A stretch of DNA of 10,760 bases from Bacillota bacterium (lineage in GTDB: Bacteria; Bacillota; Clostridia; Lachnospirales; Lachnospiraceae): the NCBI GenBank assembly GCA_022717655.1, contig JAIIAN010000099.1, positions 1 to 10,760 of the forward strand. Direction: 5' to 3'. A program made the translations under genes and the position numbers. Shown here piece after piece: positions 1 to 5,738 of this stretch. Numbering within the stretch: position 1 is the stretch's first letter; each line of letters opens with the position of its first letter. Under the pieces are notes generated by a model, which worked only from the letters and a program-made list of their open reading frames with translations, did no database searches and was not told the DNA's origin.

Positions 1-7
1 ATGCTTA

Positions 8-38
8 TGTCAGTGGGAGTTGAAAGCTCCCACTGACA
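8..38. repeat. Strong hairpin, possible end of an upstream transcript
   Basis: An inverted repeat pairs TCAGTGGGAG (10-19) with CTCCCACTGA (27-36). It extends outward by two further pairs to 8-38, with a loop of about seven bases. It is G/C-rich enough to be stable as RNA. No T-run follows on the forward strand, so it is not a classical intrinsic terminator in that direction. The gene to the left is outside the window, so its role cannot be settled. Confidence 0.55.
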
Positions 39-42
39 GATC

Positions 43-95
43 GCGAAGCGACTGCGTTCATGAGCAAGTAGCGAAGCGGATTGCGAATGTCCGCT
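43..95. repeat. GCGAAGCG-type interspersed repeat element
   Basis: GCGAAGCG occurs at 43-50 and again at 71-78, each followed by a similar stretch containing TGCG, so the segment looks like an imperfect tandem repeat with a 28-base period. The second unit forms a small hairpin, AGCGGA (75-80) with TCCGCT (90-95). The core GTAGCGA (68-74) plus AGCGGATTGCGAATGT (75-90) closely resembles GTAGCGA (4660-4666) plus AGCGGAATTTGAATGT (4682-4697) in a second intergenic region. This suggests an interspersed non-coding repeat family. No reading frame is supported here. Confidence 0.5.
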
Positions 96-179
96 TTACC
101 AAATACAGACAAATTGGAAAAAGCCTCTGCTGGAAAAATGCAGAAACTTGTGATAAGCTAATGAGGAAATGAACTCTAA

Positions 180-246
180 AATGTATTCTTGGAAAATTAG
201 AAAATTGATTGTAAAATCAAGCACAAAAAGATTCCGAGAGTACATT
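180..246. repeat. Palindromic leader element, copy 1 (degenerate left arm)
   Basis: The right arm TCCGAGAGTACATT (233-246) pairs with AATGTATTCTTGGA (180-193). The pairing has two G-U wobbles and one further A-T pair inward. The loop holds a smaller TTGAT/ATCAA hairpin near 205-219. The 17 bases at 230-246 are identical to 9740-9756 in the ATPase operon. Here the right arm ends nine bases before the ribosome binding site of the lipoprotein gene. Confidence 0.6.
189..217 (+). promoter_or_regulatory. Possible promoter of the lipoprotein gene
   Basis: TTGGAA (189-194) and TAAAAT (212-217) are separated by 17 bases and resemble sigma-A -35 and -10 boxes. Transcription would start near 224 and leave a leader of about 47 bases. 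The boxes lie inside the palindromic element, so the match may be fortuitous in this AT-rich DNA. Confidence 0.3.
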
Positions 247-270
247 AAAAAATAAGGGAGGAAATGCAAG

Positions 271-1545
271 TTGAAAAAGAAGATGCTGGTTTTATTTCTG
301 GCAGTGGGAATGATACTTGGAGGATGTCAGAATACACAGGAAAAACCACAGACTGGAAAGGAAGAAGAAACATCACAGGACGAAATAGAAGATACAACAG
401 AAGAAGAGAAAAACTATGATGTGAAACTGTCGAAGAACTTATATGATTTTGAATTTGCAATGAACGAAACCGTTTTTCATCTGCCACAGACACTCGATGA
501 GTGGAAGGAAAACGGCTGGTCTTATGAACGTGCCGAGTCAGAAGAGATGCTGGATGGAGATTCGTTTTTAGAGGGGGAGACATTAAAGAGCGAAGAGCAC
601 GAACTGACTGTGGATATTGTGAATCTGGATGGAGAAAAACAGCAGATTGGCGCATGCAGTGTCGGAGGAGTGACTCTGGAAGATACAGAGGAGGATGAAA
701 CGGTTTATCAACTGCCTGGAAAAATCACACTTGGAGAGTCTACACTGGATGATGTTTTAGATGCTTATGGAGAACCAGATGACCAGTATGAAGAAAAAGA
801 CTGGGTTTATGTGACCTATGAATATGGGATTTACAAAAAAGCAGATTTGATTTTTGACATCGAAGATGAAGTTCTTGAAAAAGCAGTGCTGAAAAATTAC
901 AGAGATTCTGAACCGGAAGAAATCAGCAAAGACGTGCCAAAAGAAGTGAGCGACTATCAGGCACCGGAAGATTTTTCAGAAAATCCACTGGATTTTATCG
1001 TGCAGTTTGATGGGGATTTCTATCAGCTTCCGGCACCGGTTTCTGAATTTACAAAAAATGGATGGAAAATTAATGAAGAAGGTTCCGACACTTCGGTAAA
1101 AGCAGGACGGCATGGCTATGTAACACTGGAAAAAGACGGACAGACCTTATATGGTGTTGTAAATAATTATTCTAAGAGTGCCGTTCCGATTAAAAATAGT
1201 TTTCTTACCAATCTGCATGGAGATTTTGATGTGACGAAAGTGCCGATTCAGATTTACAGAGGAATTACGCTTGGAATGGATGAAGAGAGTATGAAGGAAG
1301 CGTTAGCCGATGTAAAATATGAAACGAAAGAGGAAGAAGAGGGACTTTCTTATTACATTTATGCAGATGAAGAAAAACGGGATTATGTGCGGATTTTTGT
1401 AGATAAAGATTTAAAATTAGTGCGTGAAATTGAGTTAAGCAACAGTCCGGAGGGATTGGAAGAAAAAACGTTATCGGAAGAGGATGAAAAAAGTGTAGAG
1501 GTCTCTGCAATGTCAGGCAGTGATACCCTTCCGGAACAGGAATAA
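271..1545 (+). CDS. Acidic lipoprotein with two copies of one extracellular domain
   Basis: The 424-residue protein begins with a lipoprotein signal peptide: KKK at 2-4, a hydrophobic core at 5-16, and the lipobox L16-G17-G18-C19. It should be lipid-anchored at Cys19 on the outer face of the membrane. An acidic low-complexity linker follows (about 20-50). Two related segments come next, about 60-210 and 242-391. Each has an opening aromatic/LP stretch (HLPQTLDEWKENGW; QLPAPVSEFTKNGW), a central ITLG motif (152-155; 332-335), and a Tyr-rich strand region ending in VLEKAVLKNY or LKLVREIELSN. The C-terminus is again acidic. The start is TTG at 271, nine bases after GGGAGG (256-261); ATG at 283 is an in-frame alternative but loses the basic n-region. 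The ITLG-plus-helix arrangement recalls small extracellular folds such as BLIP/SmpA-like domains, but I cannot assign a family. Function is unknown. trxB follows 83 bases later on the same strand. Confidence 0.85.
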   Translation: MKKKMLVLFLAVGMILGGCQNTQEKPQTGKEEETSQDEIEDTTEEEKNYDVKLSKNLYDFEFAMNETVFHLPQTLDEWKENGWSYERAESEEMLDGDSFLEGETLKSEEHELTVDIVNLDGEKQQIGACSVGGVTLEDTEEDETVYQLPGKITLGESTLDDVLDAYGEPDDQYEEKDWVYVTYEYGIYKKADLIFDIEDEVLEKAVLKNYRDSEPEEISKDVPKEVSDYQAPEDFSENPLDFIVQFDGDFYQLPAPVSEFTKNGWKINEEGSDTSVKAGRHGYVTLEKDGQTLYGVVNNYSKSAVPIKNSFLTNLHGDFDVTKVPIQIYRGITLGMDEESMKEALADVKYETKEEEEGLSYYIYADEEKRDYVRIFVDKDLKLVREIELSNSPEGLEEKTLSEEDEKSVEVSAMSGSDTLPEQE

Positions 1546-1628
1546 GTATCGACAAAGACCAGACAGAATAGGATTTAAGAGTTAAAAAAGTGAAATATCG
1601 AAAAAGTCAGAAAGAAGAGTATAGCAAA

Positions 1629-2582
1629 ATGGAAGAAAAAATCTATGATATGATAATTATCGGAGCAGGTCCGGCAGGAATGAGTGCGGCAGTTTATGCA
1701 AAGCGGGCACAGCTTTCGGTATTGGTGATTGAGCGGGATTTTGCAAGTGGTGGACAGATTGTAAAAACTTATGAAGTGGATAACTATCTGGGACTGCCAG
1801 GAATCGGCGGATATGAACTGGGTGAAAAATTCCGTGAGCATGTAGATAAATTTGAAGTTCCGTTTGTAAGAGATAAAGTACAGGAAATTCAGGAAAATCA
1901 GTTAGATGGAATAGATGGAAGCCTCAAAAAAGTAATCACGAAAAAGGGAGAATATCTTGCCAAGACCGTGGTTCTTGCAGGAGGAGCAAGTCCAAGGATG
2001 CTCGAGATTCCTGGAGAGGAAGAATTTCAGGGACGGGGTGTTTCGTATTGTGCGACCTGTGACGGTGCATTTTTTAGAGAGCGTGTGACAGCGGTAATCG
2101 GAGGCGGAGATTCTGCGGTGGAAGATGCCATTTTCCTTTCACGCATTTGTAAAAAAGTGTACATGATTCACAGAAGAGATTCGTTAAAAGCATCCAAATC
2201 TTTACAGACAGCCCTTGATAAACTTGAAAATGTAGAGATTTTGTGGGATACTGTACCCGAAGCGATAAAGGGAAACAGTGAGGTAGAAACACTTCAGATA
2301 AAGAATCAAAAGACTCAGGAAGAACGTGAGCTTTCGGTGGATGGAGTGTTTGTTGCGGTTGGTTCTGTTCCGAATACCAAAGAATTTCGGAATTTGATTC
2401 AACTGAACGAAGCAGACTATATCGCTGCAGGGGAAGATTGTAAAACCAATGTTGCAGGAATTTATGCAGCAGGAGATATCCGGACAAAGGCACTGCGCCA
2501 GGTGGTGACAGCAGTTTCAGACGGCGCAAATGCAGTTTACAGTGCACAGGGATATCTGGCTCAAGAATATCCGGTCGATTGA
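1629..2582 (+). CDS. trxB: Thioredoxin reductase (NADPH, FAD, CATC type)
   Basis: This cytoplasmic flavoenzyme transfers electrons from NADPH through FAD to thioredoxin. From ATG 1629 the 317-residue product shows the FAD-binding GAGPAG at 12-17, the redox-active CATC at 141-144 followed by DG, and the NADP-binding GGGDSA at 158-163. HRRDSLKAS at 181-189 is the NADPH-phosphate motif; its presence argues against a ferredoxin-dependent homologue. The C-terminal FAD motif GDIRTKALRQ lies at 282-291. Length fits the low-molecular-weight TrxB family (about 310-320). A GTG at 1590 would add 13 residues (MKYRKSQKEEYSK) without a convincing ribosome binding site. ATG 1629 places the first beta strand (YDMIIIGAG) where the family has it and follows an AGAAGAG-like site, so I prefer it. 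No thioredoxin gene is adjacent. It may be read together with the upstream lipoprotein gene, since no clear promoter or terminator lies between them. Confidence 0.95.
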   Translation: MEEKIYDMIIIGAGPAGMSAAVYAKRAQLSVLVIERDFASGGQIVKTYEVDNYLGLPGIGGYELGEKFREHVDKFEVPFVRDKVQEIQENQLDGIDGSLKKVITKKGEYLAKTVVLAGGASPRMLEIPGEEEFQGRGVSYCATCDGAFFRERVTAVIGGGDSAVEDAIFLSRICKKVYMIHRRDSLKASKSLQTALDKLENVEILWDTVPEAIKGNSEVETLQIKNQKTQEERELSVDGVFVAVGSVPNTKEFRNLIQLNEADYIAAGEDCKTNVAGIYAAGDIRTKALRQVVTAVSDGANAVYSAQGYLAQEYPVD

Positions 2583-2602
2583 AAACTAATTTTTGATAAT
2601 CT

Positions 2603-2631
2603 TTGACTGGAATTGTTAAGGCTGGCATAAG
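2603..2631 (+). promoter_or_regulatory. Probable promoter of the galactokinase-family gene
   Basis: TTGACT (2603-2608) is separated by 17 bases from CATAAG (2626-2631), which is preceded by TGG as in an extended -10 element. Transcription would start near 2638, giving a leader of roughly 55 bases. The leader contains the tandem AACACATAAT/AACACATAAC (2641-2660). Confidence 0.45.
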
Positions 2632-2691
2632 AAACAGGGAAACACATAATAACACATAACAACAAAAAGAGGATTAAGGAGGAACTTTTTG

Positions 2692-3975
2692 ATGAAAAAC
2701 ACAAAAGTACTGGTAGAAGAACTGGAACAGGGAAAATATGACAGCGTTCTCTTAGATTTATATGTGGATGCGGAAAAACTGGACTATCAGAAAAAACGTT
2801 ATATTGAGACAATCAAAAAATATGAGGAAACATTCGGAGAAGGCGAAGTGGAAATCCATAGCGCTCCGGGAAGAAGTGAAGTAGGTGGAAACCATACAGA
2901 CCATCAGCATGGAATGGTACTTGCAACTTCGATTAATCTGGATGCACTTGCAGTAGTAGGAGCTTCAAAAGACGAAAATATTCATGTAATGTCTGAAGGA
3001 TATGACATGGTGGATGTTGAAATTAACGATTTAGAATCAAGACATGAAGAAGAAGGAACAACCGCTGCTTTAATCCGTGGTGTAACTGCAGATTTAAAAG
3101 AAAAGGGTTATGAGGTAAAAGGATTTCAGGCTTATGTAACCAGCGATGTATTGATTGGTGCAGGACTTTCTTCCTCAGCAGCTTTTGAAGTAATCGTGGG
3201 AACCATTCTTTCCGGTATGTTTAATGATGGAAAAATTAACCCTGTTGTAATTGCACAGGCAGGTCAGTTTGCAGAAAATGTATACTTTGGCAAACCATGC
3301 GGACTGATGGACCAGATGGCATGTTCAGTCGGTGGAATGGTTCACATTGATTTTAAAAACCCGGAAGAACCGGTGGTAGAAAAAGTACCATCTGATTTTG
3401 AAGCGTATCAGTACAGTCTGTGTATCGTAGATACAAAGGCTTCTCATGCGGATTTGACAGATGATTATGCACAGATTCCGGCAGATATGAAAAAAGTAGC
3501 AAAATTCTTTAAAAAGGATTTCTTAAGAGAAGTTCCGGAAGAAGAATTCTATGACCAGATTTCTGCTATGCGTGGTCTGTTAGGAGACCGTCCGGTGCTT
3601 CGTGCGATTCATTTCATGGAAGAAGAAACCAGAGTACAGAAAGAAGTGGATTCTTTAAGAGCAGGAGACTTCAAAGAATTTCTTGAATTGGTAAAAGAAT
3701 CCGGTAACTCTTCTTTTAAATATCTTCAGAATGTGTATACCACAAATGACTTAAATCAGCAGGCCGTTTCTGTTGCACTTGCAGGAAGTGACAGAATTTT
3801 AGGAAAACATGGCGTGTGCAGAGTACATGGCGGTGGATTTGCCGGAACAATTCAGGCATTCGTAGAAAATGATTTCGTAGAAGAGTATAAGAGAAGAATG
3901 GATAAAGTCTTTGGACATGGTTCCTGTCAGGTATTAAAAGTACGTCAAAAAGGCGGGGTAAAAGTTCTCGGATAA
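2692..3975 (+). CDS. galK: Galactokinase-family GHMP sugar kinase, divergent type
   Basis: This is a 427-residue GHMP-superfamily kinase, expected to phosphorylate galactose at C1 with ATP as the first Leloir step. The N-terminal galactokinase signature is recognisable as APGRSEVGGNHTDHQHG (58-74). The ATP-loop motif GAGLSSSAA is at 156-164, the catalytic-base motif CGLMDQ at 203-208 (Asp207), and the C-terminal HGGGFAGTIQA at 379-389. Compared with classical GalK (GRVNLIGEHTDY), the Glu of GEH is Asn67 and the Tyr after Asp is His71; the catalytic His68 and Asp70 are kept. It also carries about 45 extra N-terminal residues and exceeds the usual 380-400. Start: ATG 2692 lies nine bases after AAGGAGG (2676-2682); a TTG at 2689 is possible but less likely. 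No galT or galE is adjacent, so context does not confirm the sugar. Family is certain, exact substrate less so. Confidence 0.85.
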   Translation: MKNTKVLVEELEQGKYDSVLLDLYVDAEKLDYQKKRYIETIKKYEETFGEGEVEIHSAPGRSEVGGNHTDHQHGMVLATSINLDALAVVGASKDENIHVMSEGYDMVDVEINDLESRHEEEGTTAALIRGVTADLKEKGYEVKGFQAYVTSDVLIGAGLSSSAAFEVIVGTILSGMFNDGKINPVVIAQAGQFAENVYFGKPCGLMDQMACSVGGMVHIDFKNPEEPVVEKVPSDFEAYQYSLCIVDTKASHADLTDDYAQIPADMKKVAKFFKKDFLREVPEEEFYDQISAMRGLLGDRPVLRAIHFMEEETRVQKEVDSLRAGDFKEFLELVKESGNSSFKYLQNVYTTNDLNQQAVSVALAGSDRILGKHGVCRVHGGGFAGTIQAFVENDFVEEYKRRMDKVFGHGSCQVLKVRQKGGVKVLG

Positions 3976-4061
3976 GAAATATAATTTTCAGAATATTCAT
4001 AGAAAAAAAGTGCACAAAAGATTTTAAAAAGTGGTCAAAATCACGAAAAATAAGAAAAAAG

Positions 4062-4231
4062 TTATCCACATTTTATTGTGGATAAAAGGCTTTAAAATTA
4101 AGTTATCCACAAAGTTATCCACATTCGTGTGGAAAATGTGGATAACTTTTTTGATTTACATAAGATTCGAGCCAAACAGACGTTTTGTGCAGAAGTTATA
4201 AAAGTGGATTTGTGGATAACTTTGTGGACAA
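4062..4231. promoter_or_regulatory. DnaA-box cluster (six exact, two near-exact boxes)
   Basis: The box TTATCCACA, the consensus for DnaA, is exact on the forward strand at 4062-4070, 4103-4111 and 4115-4123. It is exact on the reverse strand at 4077-4085, 4137-4145 and 4211-4219. One-mismatch reverse copies lie at 4128-4136 (TTTTCCACA) and 4223-4231 (TTGTCCACA). The boxes form dyads: 4062/4077 is a 9-bp inverted repeat with a six-base spacer. AAGTTATCCACATT (4112-4125) is mirrored at 4134-4147. The two-box array 4103-4123 is repeated inverted at 4211-4231 with 20 of 21 positions matching. The flanks are very AT-rich. The region lies between the 3' end of galK and the 3' end of the tRNA unit, so it is not in front of any gene. 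DnaA binding is well supported by motif density; whether it is an origin, a DnaA-titration site or a reactivation site is inference. Confidence 0.8.
4112..4147. repeat. Perfect 14-bp inverted repeat inside the DnaA-box cluster
   Basis: AAGTTATCCACATT (4112-4125) is the exact reverse complement of 4134-4147, with an eight-base spacer. The right arm runs into TTTTT, so besides binding DnaA as DNA the repeat could act as a weak transcription terminator for transcripts arriving from galK. No better galK terminator is visible in 3976-4150. Confidence 0.5.
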
Positions 4232-4352
4232 AAAAATCACGAGAGTCAAATTCAATTATTTGGTAAAAAACACTTAAATTGTATGAAATCACGAGAAAAC
4301 TAAATATAATATCAGAAAATAATGAAATTCTATAAAACTTCATAAAGGACAC

Positions 4353-4397
4353 AAAAAAACACCGTCCCCGCAGTATCAAGTCTCTGCAAAAACAGTG
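4353..4397 (-). terminator. Probable terminator of the tRNA-Lys unit
   Basis: Read on the reverse strand downstream of the tRNA, CACTG (4397-4393) pairs with CGGTG (4364-4360) with one G-U, and GCAG (4387-4384) pairs with CTGC (4373-4370) inside. Seven T residues follow immediately (4359-4353). The stem has an internal loop and is imperfect, but its position eight bases after the tRNA and the T-run fit an intrinsic terminator. Confidence 0.5.
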
Positions 4398-4404
4398 CTT
4401 TTAG

Positions 4405-4477
4405 TGCGCCTTCAGGGACTCGAACCCTGGACAAATAGATTAAGAGTCTACTGCTCTACCAACTGAGCTAAAGGCGC
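4405..4477 (-). tRNA. tRNA-Lys (anticodon CTT)
   Basis: The reverse strand folds into a complete 73-base cloverleaf. The acceptor stem pairs GCGCCTT with AAGGCGC, with discriminator A at 4405. T8-A9 are followed by a D arm with AGCTCAGTTGGTAGAGC. The anticodon stem GTAGA/TCTAT (outermost pair G-U) encloses the loop CTCTTAA, giving anticodon CTT, which reads AAG. The T arm is CAGGG-TTCGAGT-CCCTG. The 3' CCA is not encoded (CTA follows), so CCA must be added after transcription. It is a single tRNA gene with its own promoter upstream and a probable terminator downstream. Confidence 0.95.
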
Positions 4478-4509
4478 ATTCGCTATTCCATTTCTTTAAT
4501 GCAAAACTT

Positions 4510-4538
4510 ATTATACTGGAATAAACGAAAAAATGCAA
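4510..4538 (-). promoter_or_regulatory. Promoter of tRNA-Lys
   Basis: On the reverse strand TTGCAT (4538-4533) is followed after exactly 17 bases by a perfect TATAAT (4515-4510). Transcription should start near 4503, leaving about 25 bases of 5' leader before the mature tRNA end at 4477. Confidence 0.8.
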
Positions 4539-4558
4539 GTGAAATTTATCGTATTTTT

Positions 4559-4740
4559 TGTTTTTATTTAAAAACATGATGCCAAGGTCAAAAAGTTCAA
4601 AAATCGTTCGGGCTTGCACGACAAGATTTTTGACTTTGGGGCCGCCTAAACATGAAAATGTAGCGATTTACGTAGTAAATCAGCGGAATTTGAATGTTTA
4701 TAGAATTGCGAGAGCTGTTTTACAGCGAAGCAATTCGTAG
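4559..4740. repeat. Structured non-coding element with several hairpins
   Basis: This stretch between the tRNA promoter and the 46-residue gene holds a chain of inverted repeats. GTTTTT/AAAAAC lies at 4559-4574. AAAGTTCAAAAATC (4592-4605) pairs with GATTTTTGACTTT (4625-4637) with one bulge. GATTTA/TAAATC lies at 4665-4681. The compound hairpin GAATTGC (4703-4709)/GCAATTC (4730-4736) has GCTGT/ACAGC nested inside (4714-4726). GTAGCGA and AGCGGAATTTGAATGT match the element at 68-90, with 15 bases forming a hairpin inserted between the two motifs. An open frame of 60 codons crosses all of these hairpins and has no ribosome binding site or protein-like composition, so I read the region as a repeat or structured RNA. 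It may also end transcription of the small gene to its right. Confidence 0.5.
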
Positions 4741-4747
4741 GCATCAA

Positions 4748-4888
4748 TTAGCGTTTTTTCTTCAAATACTGTAATGATTTCTCGGCTTCCATGGCGGCTT
4801 TCATAATTCGTGCCGCCTGTGTTCCCATTTTTCGATTGGTATAAGCCCAGATAGAGAGTGTGGTCTGTAAAGATTTCTTTTTTGACAT
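4748..4888 (-). CDS. Small basic protein of unknown function (46 residues)
   Basis: From ATG at 4888 this encodes 46 residues starting MSKKKSLQTTLSIWAY and ending in YLKKKR. It is strongly basic and appears mostly helical in the middle (roughly 12-40). It has no membrane segment, signal peptide or cysteine. The start is supported by AAAGAGGTG about six bases upstream; the open frame reaches back to 4960, but that extension overlaps the end of trmB and has no better start. The gene lies 58 bases downstream of trmB on the same strand, so the two may be co-transcribed. A TATAAT at 4934-4929 hints at a promoter of its own, but no well-spaced -35 box is seen. I do not recognise the family; the charge suggests nucleic-acid or ribosome contact, which is only a guess. 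Confidence 0.65.
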   Translation of the reverse strand: MSKKKSLQTTLSIWAYTNRKMGTQAARIMKAAMEAEKSLQYLKKKR

Positions 4889-4946
4889 AGACTGCACCTC
4901 TTTTTGTTGATAAATTCTTTTCGATATTATTATATGAAGCCGAAAT

Positions 4947-5600
4947 TTATCTTGCTGCAATCAATTTACAGATTGGATTTCCCTCGGAAGAGAATTTTTC
5001 TTCGTATTCGGTCATAATATTACCGACATTCATTTTTTCGTTGTGATGGAGGTCGTAAGTCCATTCGACCAGATGCCATTTGCTTTCATTGACTTCTTCT
5101 AAAGAAAAATCAAAGAGCGGGCGGTTGTCGGTCTTAAATTCAATGACTCCGTCTGATTTTAAGACTGCATCATAGCGTTCTAAAAACTGACGTGAAGTAA
5201 GACGGCGTTTAGCATGGCGTTCTTTTGGCCATGGGTCTGAAAAGTTCAGATAAATCTTATCGACTTCCTCTGCGTCAAAAATGAGTGGAAGTTCTCTTGC
5301 GTCCATGCGGACAAAGTAAACATTTGGAAGAGTGTTTCCATTTTCGGCACGTTCTTCCATTTTCTGAAGAGCACGCAGAAGAACACTGTCGTACATTTCA
5401 AATCCGATATAGTTGATATCTGGATTCTGGGAAGCAAGGTCCATTAAAAAACGTCCCTTTCCCATTCCAACTTCGATGTGAATTGGATGATTATTTTTAA
5501 AGATTTCATTCCAACGGCCTTTATTTTGTGCCGGTTCATGAATGACATAAGGACTGCTTTCGATGGCGTCCTTTGCTCCTGGAATATTTCTTAAACGCAT
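4947..5600 (-). CDS. trmB: tRNA (guanine-N7-)-methyltransferase
   Basis: TrmB methylates N7 of G46 in the tRNA variable loop using S-adenosylmethionine. From ATG 5600 the product has 217 residues, normal for the bacterial family. It begins MRLRNIPGAKD, like other Firmicute TrmB proteins. Visible motifs are the SAM-binding EVGMGKGRF (43-51), the catalytic DPWPKERHAKRR (122-133), EFKTDNRP (154-161) and the C-terminal TEYEEKF (197-203), where family members bind tRNA. A longer frame back to 5669 is rejected because the consensus promoter at 5641-5669 would lie inside it. Its ribosome binding site is weak (GAAAGG, about 12 bases upstream). The gene is transcribed divergently from the ATPase operon and is followed by the 46-residue gene. 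Confidence 0.95.
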   Translation of the reverse strand: MRLRNIPGAKDAIESSPYVIHEPAQNKGRWNEIFKNNHPIHIEVGMGKGRFLMDLASQNPDINYIGFEMYDSVLLRALQKMEERAENGNTLPNVYFVRMDARELPLIFDAEEVDKIYLNFSDPWPKERHAKRRLTSRQFLERYDAVLKSDGVIEFKTDNRPLFDFSLEEVNESKWHLVEWTYDLHHNEKMNVGNIMTEYEEKFSSEGNPICKLIAAR

Positions 5601-5640
5601 ATTTCGTTCCAGCCTTTCTATCGTGATTAATATCTGATAC

Positions 5641-5669
5641 AGTATACTGAATCTGAAATCGTTTGTCAA
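5641..5669 (-). promoter_or_regulatory. Consensus promoter of trmB
   Basis: On the reverse strand a perfect TTGACA (5669-5664) is followed after 17 bases by TATACT (5646-5641). Transcription should begin near 5634, giving a leader of about 34 bases before ATG 5600. The -10 box sits in the 10-bp palindrome CAGTATACTG (5639-5648). Confidence 0.85.
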
Positions 5670-5738
5670 AGCCTATTCGTCAAAACGGAAGAAAGATGTA
5701 GAAAAATAGACAAAAAAGGTGGGAAGAGTTTAGGAATG

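Larger units (their letters stand above)
4038..4294 (+). repeat. Three copies of the 9-mer AAATCACGA
   Basis: AAATCACGA occurs in direct orientation at 4038-4046, 4234-4242 and 4286-4294. The first copy lies left of the DnaA boxes and the other two lie right of them, so the copies bracket the cluster. I do not recognise the motif as a known binding site. Confidence 0.45.

Noticed and set aside
8..38. Calling the first hairpin an intrinsic terminator
   Set aside because: No T-run follows on the forward strand, and the upstream gene is outside the window.
1590..1628. Upstream GTG start adding 13 residues to trxB
   Set aside because: No well-spaced ribosome binding site, and the extra residues fall outside the usual family N-terminus; ATG 1629 fits better.
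2074..2655. Long reverse-strand frame of 193 codons opposite trxB
   Set aside because: It is antisense to a well-conserved enzyme, rich in Leu, Ser, Pro and His as expected of a shadow frame, and has no start signals.
3976..4350. Calling the DnaA-box region the chromosomal origin outright
   Set aside because: No dnaA, dnaN, rpmH or gidA-type neighbours are visible and strand-skew data are not available, so only a DnaA-binding cluster is claimed.
4558..4740. Forward open frame of 60 codons beside the tRNA promoter
   Set aside because: It has no ribosome binding site, runs through four inverted repeats, and its low-quality residue pattern matches the repeats rather than a protein.
5601..5669. 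Longer N-terminus for trmB
   Set aside because: The extension covers a consensus TTGACA-17-TATACT promoter and lacks similarity to family starts.
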